A stretch of DNA of 64,000 nt from Allobosea sp. Root381 (GCF_001429395.1 NZ_LMJT01000012.1:121482-185481); one strand, 5' to 3'. Positions 9,701-18,402 are shown, counted from the first letter of the stretch. Notes: generated by a model not told the origin, from the sequence alone. Numbers and translations are program-made.

Positions 9701-12700
9701 AACCAGACGAATCTGCCCGGCGGCTCGCTGACGCTGAACACCGGCAACACGAACACGGACGGCCTGCGCGTCACCGGCAGCGACGTCACCATCTCCAAGA
9801 ACATCAACGCCGGGTTCAGCGGCGCCCGGGTCACGAACGACAACACCGTGACGCTGAGCGGCGTCATCGGTGGTGGCGGCACCACCGCCACGCGCGTGAT
9901 CTTCACCAAGGCGGGCTCCGGCAAGCTCATCCTGACGGGCAACAACACTTACGCCGTCTCTCCGTCCGCGATCGCGGGAACGCAGGTGCTCGGCGGCATC
10001 CTCAGCATCACCGACGACAACAATCTGGGCGGCGGTGCGGTGCTGCTCAATGCCGGCGGGCTGGAGGTGACGGGCAACGCCGCCACCATCGCCCGCAACA
10101 TCAGGTTGCAGACCAACGGCGCCATCAGCGCCACCAGTTCCGCCACCGTGAGCGGCGTCATATCGGGCGCGGGCAGCCTGACCTCGGCCGGCGCGGGCAC
10201 CCTGACCCTCACCGGCGTCAACACCTATACCGGCGGCACGACCTTCAGCGCCGGCACGCTGCAGATCGCCGCGGACACGGCCCTGGGCAGTGGCGGCGGG
10301 CTCACCTTTGCCGGAGGCGCGCTGGCGACCACCGCCGATATCGCCACGTCACGCAACATCGCCGTCGGCAGCAACGGCGGCACGCTCAGCACCGCGCAGG
10401 ACACCACGCTGACGGTCAACGGCGTCGTTTCGGGCACCGGGACACTCACCAAGTCCGGGGCCGGCACCTTGGCGCTGGCAGGTGCCAGCACCTTCTCCGG
10501 CATCACCAATGTCGAGACCGGCACGCTCTCGATGGCGGCGGGCAGCACGCTGCCGGGGGCCGTGAACATCAAGACCGGCGCGACGCTGACCGGAAGCGGC
10601 GGCAACCTGACCGGAACGGTCACGGTGGAGAACGGCGGCATCCTGTCCGGCACTGCGGCCAATCGCCTGAGCGTGGGCGCGCTCACGCTCAGCGCCGGGG
10701 CCATTACCAATGTGACATTGGGCGCGGCCAGCCTGACACCGCTGTTCACCGCAGATGCGCTGACCGTGGACGGCACGCTCAACGTCACGGCCGACACCGG
10801 CTACGGGATCGGCATCTACCGCATCTTTTCGAGCACCGCCGCGTTGACCGACAACGGACTGGCCCTGGGCACCGCGCCTTCGGGCGGCCCGGCAGCCCAA
10901 CTCCAGATCGGCTCCACGACCGTGGACGTGGCGGTCCTGGACACCAGCCTGCAGTATTGGAGCCCCGGCGGCGGCACCACGCAGGGCGGCGACGGCAACT
11001 GGACGTCCGCCGGCACGTCCTGGCTGAACGTCGACGATGCGCGCTCGGCCTGGGGCGGCCAGATGGGCGTGTTCGGGGGCACGGCCGGCACGGTGACGGT
11101 GTCGGGGACGCAGGGCTTCGGAACGCTGGAGTTCCTCACCTCGGGCTATAACATCGTCGGCGGTCTCCATGGCGCGCTCGACCTCGGCGGCGGCGGCCGG
11201 CTGTGGGCGGAGGGCGCGGACACCACCGCCACCGTCGGGCTGGAGATCACCGGCACCGGCGCCCTCACCAAGATCGGCGCGGGCACCATCGTGCTCGCAG
11301 GGAGCAACACCTATCAGGGCGGAACGGTCATCCAGGCCGGCACGCTGCAGATCTCGGACAACCACGCGCTCGGTGCCTCGGCCGGCGGCGTGACCTTCGA
11401 AGGCGGCACGCTCGCGGTCACCCAGGGCATGGCCTCCACCCGCGCCTTCGCCTTCGATGCCGGCGGCGGCACGATGAATATCGCCGAGGGCACCACCACG
11501 GCCCTCAGCGGGACCCTTTCCGGTGCGGGCGACGTCACCAAGGCCGGCGCAGGCACGCTCACGCTGTCCGGCGACAGCTCCGGCCTCTCCGGCAAGCTGT
11601 TCGTGCAGCAGGGCACGCTAGCCCTGTCCGGCACGTCCAGGCTCGACGGCATGCAAAGCGTCGTCGTGAACGGCGCGCTGGATATCCACGCGACCACCGG
11701 TCCCCAGGGTCTGAAGAACCTGTCCGGCGGCGGCTCCGGCCAGGTCGTGCTGGGCGCCCGGAATGTCGAGATCGTCCAGACGGCGGCCACTGCCTTCGCG
11801 GGAACGATCTCCGGGACGGGTGGCATCACAGTGGGCGGGAACAGCGTCCTGATCCTGACCGGCGCCAATACCTATACCGGCGGCACCACCATCCTGGACG
11901 ATGCTACCCTCCAGATCGGTGACGGCGGGACCACAGGTTCGATCACAGGCCATGTCGCGAACGACGGCGCGCTCGTCTTCAACCGCTCCGGCAGCTACAC
12001 CTTCGACGGCACCATCGCCGGCCCCGGCAGGGTGAGTTTCACCGGCGGCGGCACCGTGCTCTTCTCCAACCCCGACGCCTATAGCGGCGACATCGGGGTT
12101 GATGGCGGCAATGTGGTGCTGGCCAACGGCTCCTCCAGCAGCGCCAGCTACACGATCAACAACGGCGGCGTGCTTTCCGGCAACGGCACTGTTGGCGGCC
12201 TCGTGGTGAACAATGGCGGCGTGGCGTCGCCGGGCAATTCGCCTGGCACCATCAACGTTGCCGGCCCCGTCGCCTTCAACAGCGGCGGCGTCTACCGGGT
12301 CGACGTGACCCCCACGGGTCAGCACGACCGCATCACGGCCACCGGCGCGGTGACCATCGACAGCGGGGCGAATGTGCAGGTGCTGGCGGTGCCGGGCGCT
12401 TATGCGGCAAACGCCACCTATACGATCCTCTCGACCACCGCCGCCCGCACCGGCACCTTCGGCGGTGTCACCTCCGATTTCGCCTTCCTCAAGCCGGCGC
12501 TCGCCTATGACAGCCAGAACGTCTTCCTGACCCTGGCCTATGACGACGGCAGCAACGGCGGTGGCGGCGGGGGCAGCCCAGGCTTCGCCTCCTATGCCAC
12601 CACCGCCAACGAGCTGGCCTCCTCGAATGCGGCGCAGACGCTCGGCATCGGCAACCCGCTGTTCGACGCCATCGTGACGCTGCCGGTATCCGGCGTGCCG

Positions 12701-13825
12701 GGCGTGTTCAACGCCATCTCCGGCGAGATCCACGCCTCGGCCAGGACGGCGCTGGTCGAGGAGAGCGGCGCGGTCCGTTCGGCCGCGGTCGACCGGCTGC
12801 GCTCGGCCTTCGGCGCCGTCGGCGGGGCGCCGATGCCGACCATGACCTACGGCTTCGCCGCCGACAGGGCGCCCGCCACCACCGGCTTGATGCCGGCGTT
12901 GCGCAGCGACCGCTTCGCCGTCTGGGGCCAGGGCTACGGCTCCTTCGGCCGCAGCGACGCGACGGCCAACGCCGCCAGGCTGACCCGCTCGACCGGCGGC
13001 TTCCTGCTCGGCGCCGATGTCGCCGCTTTCGACACGCTGCGCTTCGGCCTGCTCGCCGGCTACAGCCGCACCGAGTTCAAGGTGAACCGCCGGCTCTCCT
13101 CGGGCGAGAGCGACAATTACCATCTCGGCCTCTATGGCGGCGGGCAGTGGGGCGCGCTCGGGCTGCGTCTGGGCGCGAGCTACAGCTGGCACGATGTCGA
13201 GACACGCCGCACCGTCAGCTTCGCCGGCTTCGGCGACCGACTGACCAGCGACTACCGGGCCGGCACTGCCCAGATCTTCGGCGAGCTCGGCTACCGGATC
13301 GACCTCGCCCGGATCGCGCTCGAGCCCTTCGCCGGGCTCGCCTATGTCAACCTGCGCACGGATGGCTTCCGCGAGATCGGCGGGGCGGCAGCGCTCACCG
13401 CCCGGAGCCGGACTACCGGCGTCGGCTACACCACGCTGGGCCTGCGCGCCTCGAGCAATTTCGCGCTGTCCGGCATGGACCTGACGCTGCGCGGCGCGCT
13501 CGCCTGGCGCCATGCCTTCGGTGACGTCGACCCACAGGCGACGCTCGCCTTCGCCGGCAGCGCCCCGTTCAGCACCGCCGGCGTCCCGATCGCGAAGAAT
13601 GCGGCGCTCCTCGAAGCCGGCGCTCGGCGTCTCCTACACCGGCCAGCTCGCAACCGACGCCCAGGACCACGCCTTCAAGGCAAACCTCGCCGTCAGGTTC
13701 TGAGGCGAGCCGATCCCGCTGTCGCGCGACGGTGCCGGGCGGCAGCGTCGTGCGATAGCGGGAGTGAGGCTGCGGCTGCCAAGCGGACATTCGGCAAGAG
13801 GCGTCACAGTTGCGGACAAGCATAG
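6782..13825 (+). CDS. Giant glycine-rich autotransporter with a frameshift near the C-terminus
   Basis: A type V secreted protein of about 2,350 residues as read. It has a signal peptide (residues 1 to about 30, ending PLLAAD), a very glycine-rich region at about 40-250, many autotransporter-associated beta-strand (PATR) repeats of the type GAGTLTLTGANTYTGGTT, the linker SGEIHASARTALVEESG, then a C-terminal beta-barrel from about nt 12910 (WGQGYGSFGR) that inserts in the outer membrane. The passenger would be a long beta-helix on the cell surface, plausibly an adhesin. At about nt 13622 one extra base shifts the frame. Without it the protein would end at 13703 with a terminal strand ending AVRF, the usual outer-membrane signal. 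As read, the barrel lacks that strand and gains about 67 unrelated residues. An alternative start lies at 6764. Confidence 0.9.
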   Translation: MPVPKPLRTLSGTTSALAISLALAATPLLAADGDGGRFSPGAGGGGGASNYGNGGGGGGFNYAGGDGSQSGGGAGGDFVSNPGGGGGTSSGGGAGGGGGGAGGNAGSAGSSGSGGGGGGGEAGSGGGGGSISDIAGGNGGGDSGGVGGWGDTGGGGGGATGGGGGGGGAYGAGGGGGYRGFYGDASTFANGAYQGGGGGGGGGAGGGGGGGAGVVLDGGVFAGMGSASVIRGGAGGGGGGDGITAAAGGNGGTGLLLLNLPTADFSVAGTIIGGAGGNGGNGSLVNGTGGTGGNGARGIGIEGNSGALTITVAGTVFGGRGGRGGAGSNPSTTGNGGAAIEGANLAIMLADGSNIAGGLSGDFTTRAAAISFTGGQNSLAFGSGGTWALTGAIELQGASSVTFNQASDLTLANVISGTGSVVKAGANTLTLTSANTYTGGTTVSAGILAAVNSGALGAGNITVASGASLQLNNGVTIANAISLAGTGPSNIGALRVAAGSATVSGDVTLTAASSIGLSSASTLTISGTLGGAFTLNRTSSDGGTLVLTGNNSGSQTSLNIAEGALSIANQTNLPGGTLTLNTGNTNTDGLRVTGSDVTISKNITAGFSGARVTNDNTVTLSGVIGGGGTTATRAIFTKAGSGKLILTGTNTYAVSPTANAGTQVLGGILSITDDNNLGGGAVLLNGGGLEVTGTSAAIARNITLQRANSAISATNSATVSGVISGVGGLTSAGAGTLILTGTNTYTDSTTISAGTLALSGSGSIASTSSVAVAGTFDISGTTSGASIQGLSGAGQIALGGQTLTLAGNSSGSFEGTVTGIGGGLTKTGTGTFTLSGASDYTGTTTVSAGTLVAASSGALGGSAGGTTVSSGAALQLNNGVTIADAISLAGVGSSNMGALQVAAGSATVAGDVTLTAATSIGLANASTLTISGTLGGAFTLNRTSSDGGTLVLTGNNSGSQTSLNIAEGALSIANQTNLPGGSLTLNTGNTNTDGLRVTGSDVTISKNINAGFSGARVTNDNTVTLSGVIGGGGTTATRVIFTKAGSGKLILTGNNTYAVSPSAIAGTQVLGGILSITDDNNLGGGAVLLNAGGLEVTGNAATIARNIRLQTNGAISATSSATVSGVISGAGSLTSAGAGTLTLTGVNTYTGGTTFSAGTLQIAADTALGSGGGLTFAGGALATTADIATSRNIAVGSNGGTLSTAQDTTLTVNGVVSGTGTLTKSGAGTLALAGASTFSGITNVETGTLSMAAGSTLPGAVNIKTGATLTGSGGNLTGTVTVENGGILSGTAANRLSVGALTLSAGAITNVTLGAASLTPLFTADALTVDGTLNVTADTGYGIGIYRIFSSTAALTDNGLALGTAPSGGPAAQLQIGSTTVDVAVLDTSLQYWSPGGGTTQGGDGNWTSAGTSWLNVDDARSAWGGQMGVFGGTAGTVTVSGTQGFGTLEFLTSGYNIVGGLHGALDLGGGGRLWAEGADTTATVGLEITGTGALTKIGAGTIVLAGSNTYQGGTVIQAGTLQISDNHALGASAGGVTFEGGTLAVTQGMASTRAFAFDAGGGTMNIAEGTTTALSGTLSGAGDVTKAGAGTLTLSGDSSGLSGKLFVQQGTLALSGTSRLDGMQSVVVNGALDIHATTGPQGLKNLSGGGSGQVVLGARNVEIVQTAATAFAGTISGTGGITVGGNSVLILTGANTYTGGTTILDDATLQIGDGGTTGSITGHVANDGALVFNRSGSYTFDGTIAGPGRVSFTGGGTVLFSNPDAYSGDIGVDGGNVVLANGSSSSASYTINNGGVLSGNGTVGGLVVNNGGVASPGNSPGTINVAGPVAFNSGGVYRVDVTPTGQHDRITATGAVTIDSGANVQVLAVPGAYAANATYTILSTTAARTGTFGGVTSDFAFLKPALAYDSQNVFLTLAYDDGSNGGGGGGSPGFASYATTANELASSNAAQTLGIGNPLFDAIVTLPVSGVPGVFNAISGEIHASARTALVEESGAVRSAAVDRLRSAFGAVGGAPMPTMTYGFAADRAPATTGLMPALRSDRFAVWGQGYGSFGRSDATANAARLTRSTGGFLLGADVAAFDTLRFGLLAGYSRTEFKVNRRLSSGESDNYHLGLYGGGQWGALGLRLGASYSWHDVETRRTVSFAGFGDRLTSDYRAGTAQIFGELGYRIDLARIALEPFAGLAYVNLRTDGFREIGGAAALTARSRTTGVGYTTLGLRASSNFALSGMDLTLRGALAWRHAFGDVDPQATLAFAGSAPFSTAGVPIAKNAALLEAGARRLLHRPARNRRPGPRLQGKPRRQVLRRADPAVARRCRAAASCDSGSEAAAAKRTFGKRRHSCGQA
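6900..7530 (+). repeat. Glycine-codon low-complexity tract inside the autotransporter
   Basis: Some 600 bases dominated by GGC and GGT codons give runs of four to eight glycines broken by Ala, Ser, Asn, Asp and Tyr. The mixture of synonymous codons argues for selection on the protein and not a simple DNA slippage product. The opposite strand reads as long proline-rich open frames, which are shadows. Confidence 0.85.
8150..9028 (+). repeat. Internal direct repeat of the autotransporter passenger, copy 1
   Basis: Matches 9365-10240 with a constant offset of 1,215 bases, dropping to 1,212 after a one-codon difference near the end. Long stretches are identical or differ by single bases, for example around 8500-8720 against 9715-9935. 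The encoded segment is about 290 residues of beta-helix repeat. Confidence 0.9.
9365..10240 (+). repeat. Internal direct repeat of the autotransporter passenger, copy 2
   Basis: Second copy of the segment at 8150-9028. Substitutions are scattered and the frame is kept, as expected for a segmental duplication in a selected protein. Recombination between the copies would delete or add 405 codons in frame. Confidence 0.9.
13623..13703 (+). other. Displaced terminal beta-strand of the autotransporter
   Basis: Read in the frame one base over from the main open frame, these codons give LGVSYTGQLATDAQDHAFK followed by ANLAVRF and a TGA stop. This is a normal autotransporter barrel end with the terminal aromatic residue recognised by the BAM machinery. 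It continues directly from the sequence ALLEAG of the main frame if the base at about 13622 is removed. Confidence 0.85.
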
Positions 13826-13845
13826 GCCGGTGACCGAAGTCACAC

Positions 13846-14062
13846 GGGAGCATCCTGCTCTGCGGTGCGGCGACGGCTGCGGTCGGGCCGATCGGCTTCG
13901 TTGGGCTCGTGGTACCCCATATCGCTCGCATCCTGGGCGGCCCCGATCAGCGCTGGATCCTCATCCTGTCGGCCACCCTGGGGCCGATCCTGCTCCTCGG
14001 CGCCCATATCGTTTGCGTGCAGGCCTACTGTCGCTACGTTTCGACCGCTGCAACGCTTTGGC
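13846..14062 (+). pseudogene. FecCD-type iron-siderophore ABC permease, C-terminal remnant
   Basis: In the frame starting at 13846 the sequence reads ILLCGAATAAVGPIGFVG, then LVVPHIARILGGPDQRW and a hydrophobic helix ending LLLGAH. This is the conserved late segment of FepD/FecC/BtuC-type permeases (the VGLVVPHIAR motif). There is no start codon or upstream part of the gene, and the normal final 30 or so residues are lost. The remnant lies about 140 bases after the autotransporter. Confidence 0.75.
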
Positions 14063-14063
14063 G

Positions 14064-14322
14064 ACGCTGCTTCTGGCTGGTCCGACATGCGTCGTGGCGG
14101 TGGTGGCGCTAGGAAGCGGTGATCGCGCGATCGCTCCGAGCGATGGGTTGCTCGGGCTGATCGGCGAGGCTGATCAGCGCATCCGCATCCCCGTCGTCGA
14201 ATGTCGCCTGCCGCGCGTCCAGCTCGGCGCCATGGCCGGGGCCGCGCTGGGTATCGGCGGGACGATCTTCCACTCGCTGTCGCGCAATCCGCTGGGCTCG
14301 CCGGACATCATCGGCATCTAGG
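14064..14322 (+). pseudogene. FecCD-type iron-siderophore ABC permease, N-terminal remnant
   Basis: In a different frame from the preceding remnant, codons up to a TAG at 14320-14322 give VVALGSGDRAIAPSDGLLGL, then VVECRLPRVQLGAMAGAALG and SLSRNPLGSPDIIGI. This is the hallmark start of a second FecCD permease (RLPR..., RNPLASPDIIG). It stops where the intact family continues with a glycine-rich helix. Together with the fragment before it, this is the residue of a two-permease siderophore-uptake operon reduced by deletion. Confidence 0.75.
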
Positions 14323-14394
14323 CGACCGCGACTCGGTCATGCATCGACGGCCCGGCTCCGTCGAAGGCTTCATTGGGAAATAGCAGCGGCTGTC

Positions 14395-14694
14395 TCACCC
14401 TTCGGGCTCTCCCACCGGCACATGCACGACAATGGGTTCGCCGAGGAGCAGCGGCTCGAGCGGCGCCATGAAGCGCGCATGCGCCTCGCTCGGCTCGAAG
14501 CCTTCAGTGTGGGCCGCCAAGTCGCGGCAGTCCACCTCGATCAGATAGATCTCGGGGCTTTCAAGCGTCGGCATCAGGCGATAGCTCAAGCAGCCATCCG
14601 TCCCGGCGAGCAGCGGCGCGACGCTGGCGAATGCGCGCTCAAACGCAGGGGCGGCCCCCGGCAGGAGGCGAAGCATCGCAGCTTCTCTGATCAT
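14395..14694 (-). CDS. Antibiotic biosynthesis monooxygenase (ABM/YgiN-like) domain protein
   Basis: 99 residues, matching the small ferredoxin-like ABM family (PF03992) by length and by the pattern LRLLPGAAPAFERAFASV, then GTDGCLSYRLMPTLESPEIYLI. Such proteins are dimers that act on quinols or polyketides or serve as haem-degrading-like enzymes; YgiN of Escherichia coli is a quinol monooxygenase. GGGAGAAACCG precedes the ATG. It follows the quinone-oxidoreductase-like gene on the same strand after 58 bases, so a quinone-related role is a reasonable inference. Confidence 0.75.
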   Translation of the reverse strand: MIREAAMLRLLPGAAPAFERAFASVAPLLAGTDGCLSYRLMPTLESPEIYLIEVDCRDLAAHTEGFEPSEAHARFMAPLEPLLLGEPIVVHVPVGEPEG

Positions 14695-14752
14695 CGGTTT
14701 CTCCCTTTGTTTCGGACGGCCGGGAATCGTTCCCGACCGTCCGCGCGCCGGG

Positions 14753-15766
14753 TCAGGCGGCCCGCCCGGAGGGGGGCAGGGCGGCCGCGTCGCCCGAGAC
14801 GTCGATCACGACCTTCCCACGCAACCCTCGTGCGGTGCCGTTCTCCAGCAGGTCGTGCGCCTCGGCCATGCGGGCGAGCGGCAGCGTCGCGCCGATCACG
14901 GGCTTGACCAGGCCGCGCTCGACGAGACTCGTGAGCGCGTCGAGCTTGCCGCGGTTCTGACGGGTGAAGACGAAGTGATAGGCCGCGTTCTTGCCCCAGG
15001 CCTCGATGAGGTTCTGCGGCTGCGCGATATCGACGAGGCTGACCACGCGTCCGGCATCCGCAAGGACGAGCGGGCTTCGTGTCAGGGCGTCACCGCCGAT
15101 CGTGTCGAAAACGACGTTCACGCCCTCTCCCCCGGTCAGCCGGGCGACCGCCTCCACATAGTCTTCGGCTGTGAAGTCGATCGCCTCGTCCGCGCCGAGC
15201 GAGCGTACGAAGTCGTGGTCGCGGGCACGCGCCGTCGTGATCACCCGCGCGCCGATCGCCCTTGCCACCTGGATCGCAATCGTGCCGACGCCACCCGCGC
15301 CGCCGTGGATCAGGATCGTCTCGCCGGCCTGCAATTGCGCGCGCTGGACGAACGCCTCCCAGACCGTGCCGCCGACAAGCGTCAGGCTCGCCGCCTCGAT
15401 GTGCGTGAGGTTTCGCGGCTTGCGGCCGACGAGCTCGACGTCGGCGACGTGCTGCTCGGCGTAGGAGCCGGCGGCGCCGAAGATCTTCGGTGTGTAGTAG
15501 ACCTCATCGCCGACTGCGAACTCGCGAACGTCCGAGCCCAGCTCCTCGATAACGCCCGAGATGTCGTGACCGGTGATTGCGGGCAGCGGCACGTACTCCG
15601 CGTAGTCGCCGCGGCGGATCTGGTAATCGAGCGGATTGATGGCCGTGGCGTGCACCCGCACTCGCACTTGGCGCGGACCGACGTCCGGAACCGGCACTTC
15701 GCGCAGCTCGAACGCGTCCGGTCCGCCGAAGCGCGTGAGGACGGCTGCCTTCATGGTCTTGGTCAT
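14753..15766 (-). CDS. NADP-dependent medium-chain oxidoreductase, zeta-crystallin/quinone reductase type
   Basis: 337 residues. An N-terminal GroES-like domain ([19 protein letters not shown], then [12 protein letters not shown]) is followed by a Rossmann domain with [19 protein letters not shown] at about residues 145-163. The structural and catalytic zinc cysteines of classical alcohol dehydrogenases are absent, as in quinone oxidoreductases and enoyl reductases. AAAGGACGTCGTT precedes the ATG; the long upstream extension of this frame covers the divergent promoter and LysR gene and is not coding. It is divergent from a LysR regulator, the usual arrangement for its activator, and is followed by an ABM-family gene. 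Confidence 0.9.
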   Translation of the reverse strand: MTKTMKAAVLTRFGGPDAFELREVPVPDVGPRQVRVRVHATAINPLDYQIRRGDYAEYVPLPAITGHDISGVIEELGSDVREFAVGDEVYYTPKIFGAAGSYAEQHVADVELVGRKPRNLTHIEAASLTLVGGTVWEAFVQRAQLQAGETILIHGGAGGVGTIAIQVARAIGARVITTARARDHDFVRSLGADEAIDFTAEDYVEAVARLTGGEGVNVVFDTIGGDALTRSPLVLADAGRVVSLVDIAQPQNLIEAWGKNAAYHFVFTRQNRGKLDALTSLVERGLVKPVIGATLPLARMAEAHDLLENGTARGLRGKVVIDVSGDAAALPPSGRAA

Positions 15767-15883
15767 AACGACGTCCTTTCGACAGGAGAGGCAGAGCGGG
15801 CGCCATGACCTATGGTCCCGTTGCGATGCCAGTCCATATGACTTGTCGCGATTGCCCTCAGTAGCGGGGCTACCTAGGATCAG

Positions 15884-15902
15884 TTTCAATGAATCTTTGA
15901 AA
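15884..15902. promoter_or_regulatory. Candidate LysR operator between divergent genes
   Basis: TTTCAA (15884-15889) and TTGAAA (15897-15902) form a perfect 6-bp dyad with a 7-base spacer. It lies 8 bases before the lysR start and about 120 bases before the oxidoreductase start, in an AT-richer stretch. The size fits the dyad bound by LysR-type proteins and would allow autoregulation. Confidence 0.5.
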
Positions 15903-15910
15903 GTAGCGCC

Positions 15911-16837
15911 ATGGATGTGAACGACCTGAACCTGTTCGTGCGCATCGCTCAGCTCCGGAGCATCAGCTCTGCAGCCCGCGATCTGGGCCTCACTCCGGCG
16001 GGAGCGAGCGCCAGGTTGGCGGCATTCGAGAAAAAGCTCGGGGCGAGGCTTCTCCACCGAACGACGAGACAGGCGACGTTGACCGAGGATGGCCTCGCCT
16101 TCCTGCCGCATGCGGAGCACGTCGTGCTCGCAGCCGAGTCCGCCCGGGCGGCTCTCGGGCGGGGCCAGGCCGCGCCGCGCGGTACCTTGCGTGTGGCGGC
16201 GCCGGCCTCGTTCGCGCGCATGCATATCGTGCCAGGCCTGCCCGAATTCTGCAGGCGATATCCCGAATTGGCTCTCGACTTGCGGATATCGGACAGCGTC
16301 GTCGATCTTGTCGAGGGTGCCTTCGACGTGGCGGTTCGCTATGCCGAGCTCAATGACACGTCCTTCGTCGCGCGGCGGCTCGCTCCGGATAGACGAGTGC
16401 TGGTTGCATCGCCTGAGTATATCGAACGGCGCGGCCGGCCGAGCACGCCCGACGACCTCTCGGACCACGCATGCCTCGTTGTCGGTACGCTCGATCTCTG
16501 GACGTTCCGCGCGAAGGGTGGAGAACTGATCGAGCGGCGTATCACTCCCAGCCTACGCATCAATGACGGCGCCGCCGTGCGCGATGCGGCCTGTGCGGGG
16601 CTCGGCGTCGCTTGGATGGCTACCTGGTGCGCCGCGGACGAGCTTCGATCTGGAGCCCTCGTGCCAGCTCTTCCCGATTACCCGCTCATCTCGACCCAGA
16701 CGCTCTGGGTGCTTTACCCAAGCTCGCGCGAGTTGGCACCGAAGGTGAGGGTCTTCATCGACTGGCTCGTCGAGCGATTTGGAGGGCAGCCTTACTGGGA
16801 TCGCGGTCTGGAGTGGATCTTCGCGAACGATCAATAA
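15911..16837 (+). CDS. LysR family transcriptional regulator
   Basis: 308 residues. The N-terminal winged helix-turn-helix (residues 1-60: [21 protein letters not shown], then [15 protein letters not shown]) is followed by a LysR substrate-binding domain beginning near [13 protein letters not shown]. It belongs to the DsdC/CrgA-like branch whose members often respond to quinones or electrophiles. It is divergent from the quinone-reductase-like gene and convergent, 17 bases apart, with the dioxygenase-esterase gene. Confidence 0.92.
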   Translation: MDVNDLNLFVRIAQLRSISSAARDLGLTPAGASARLAAFEKKLGARLLHRTTRQATLTEDGLAFLPHAEHVVLAAESARAALGRGQAAPRGTLRVAAPASFARMHIVPGLPEFCRRYPELALDLRISDSVVDLVEGAFDVAVRYAELNDTSFVARRLAPDRRVLVASPEYIERRGRPSTPDDLSDHACLVVGTLDLWTFRAKGGELIERRITPSLRINDGAAVRDAACAGLGVAWMATWCAADELRSGALVPALPDYPLISTQTLWVLYPSSRELAPKVRVFIDWLVERFGGQPYWDRGLEWIFANDQ

Positions 16838-16854
16838 CGTGCGCTGCTGGCCGC

Positions 16855-18381
16855 TCAGCCTGCCGGGAGATTCCGGTGAAGCCATTCGGAAGCCTCGCCG
16901 ACATCAACGTCGGTCAGTTCGTGGCCGGCTGCGAGCTCCCGGAACTCCACACGTGCGCCGCGGCTCGCGAGCGCCTCCGTCACGTCCGGCGCGTCGCGGG
17001 TGTAGGCATCGTCGCGCCCGTTGAGGACCAGCACATCGGTATCCGAGAGATCGACAGCCGGTTGCGCTTCAAGTGCTTGAATGCCCCGCAACAGCACCGC
17101 ATGCCTTGCGATACCGGGATGCAGCTGGATCACCGCAGCGAGGAAGTTCGCGCCGTTGGAATAGCCGAGGAAGACGAGTCGCTCCCGGTCGAGCCCGTAA
17201 CCGGCCACGGCGTCCTCGACGAAGGCCGCGAACGCTTCGGCTTCGCTGCGGATATCCGCCTGGTCGAAGGTCGTGGCATCAATCCGGCGGAACCAGCGAT
17301 TGCTGCCCTCCTCCGTCGCCCGGCCGCGCACGCCGAGTAGCACGGCCCGGGGGGCAATGCGGCGTGCGATCGGCATCAGATCGGCCTCGCTCCCGCCGGT
17401 GCCATGCAGCAGGACCAGGGTCGTGCCGTCGGGCCTTTCCGGCCGGTTGAAGCGATGGATGAACGGAAGATCCCGAACCGGAAACCTCTCCTCGCCGGGC
17501 AGGGCAAACTGAGGAAGCATCGCCCTCAGGTCCTCGGCACGGCCTGCCTCATGCGGCGGCAGAAACAGGGTCCGGCCAAGTTCGCCGGGCGCTTCGTCGA
17601 TCGACATCCCTGGCCCGTCTGTCGCGTGTTCCAGCAAGATGCCGGCCGGATCGCGGACATAGAGCGACAGGAAATACTTCCGGTCGTGGACCTCGGTCGG
17701 CCCGTACTCCTTCAGCGACAGGCGCATCGACCGGATGGCGTCGGCGTCCAGTGCGCGAAAAGCGACGTGATCGGGCACCCCAGCTCCCGGCACCGACGGT
17801 ACGAAGCCTGACACTTGCCTGATGTCGACGACATCGGAATCGGAAACCATGCGCTGCGTCAGGCCGGCCTGCTCGCCATGCCCGTAGCCGAAACGCGCCA
17901 CAAAACTCGCGGTTTCCGCCGCCCTGTCGGTCAGGAGCGTGACGCCCCGCAACCTGATCGGTGCGTCGGGCAGCGGAGCGGGCGTCGCCATGTCGACGCC
18001 CACCAGCTTCACGATCAGCCCGTCGGGATCCTTGAGGCGGAGGACCGACTCCCCGAACTCCCGGGAAGGCCCCTCGAGCGGGATGCTGGCGGCCAGCGCC
18101 TTGGTGAGCCACTCCCCCAGCGACGCCGGTGGCACCGCCAACGCCACTTCCGAGACCTGTCCGATACCGGTGCGGCCGCGGCCGGCCGCCTCCCAGACGA
18201 GGAAGGTCAGCAACGAGCCGGGGCTGCCGAGCCCATCCCCGTAGATGAGGTGCAACTGTTCGGCATCCGCAAAGCCGCCGGTTCGTTTCACGAGCCTGAG
18301 CCCCAGGAAGCCGACATAGAAATCGACGTTCGCCTGCACGTTGGCCGTGATGCCGGTGAAGTGGTGGATGCCGCTCGTCAT
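16855..18381 (-). CDS. Fused ring-cleaving dioxygenase (MhqO-like) and carboxylesterase (MhqD-like)
   Basis: 508 residues in two parts. Residues 1 to about 300 hold two vicinal-oxygen-chelate (glyoxalase/extradiol dioxygenase) modules, starting GIHHFTGITANVQANVDFYVG; the expected metal ligands are visible as His near the start, His in PDHVAFRA and Glu in GILLEHATDGPG. Residues of about 310-508 form a small alpha/beta hydrolase (LVLLHGTGGSEADL, nucleophile GYSNGAN, late His in AAGHELTDVD). In Bacillus subtilis MhqO and MhqD are separate proteins of a hydroquinone-resistance operon; here both activities would be in one chain. The gene is last in the hydrolase-GST-dioxygenase group. Confidence 0.88.
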   Translation of the reverse strand: MTSGIHHFTGITANVQANVDFYVGFLGLRLVKRTGGFADAEQLHLIYGDGLGSPGSLLTFLVWEAAGRGRTGIGQVSEVALAVPPASLGEWLTKALAASIPLEGPSREFGESVLRLKDPDGLIVKLVGVDMATPAPLPDAPIRLRGVTLLTDRAAETASFVARFGYGHGEQAGLTQRMVSDSDVVDIRQVSGFVPSVPGAGVPDHVAFRALDADAIRSMRLSLKEYGPTEVHDRKYFLSLYVRDPAGILLEHATDGPGMSIDEAPGELGRTLFLPPHEAGRAEDLRAMLPQFALPGEERFPVRDLPFIHRFNRPERPDGTTLVLLHGTGGSEADLMPIARRIAPRAVLLGVRGRATEEGSNRWFRRIDATTFDQADIRSEAEAFAAFVEDAVAGYGLDRERLVFLGYSNGANFLAAVIQLHPGIARHAVLLRGIQALEAQPAVDLSDTDVLVLNGRDDAYTRDAPDVTEALASRGARVEFRELAAGHELTDVDVGEASEWLHRNLPAG

Positions 18382-18402
18382 TCTTGTGTTGTCCTTCGAG
18401 TG

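Noticed and set aside
8150-10240. Repeats in the autotransporter considered as a CRISPR array
   Set aside because: The repeat units are long, coding and in frame, with no short regular spacers.
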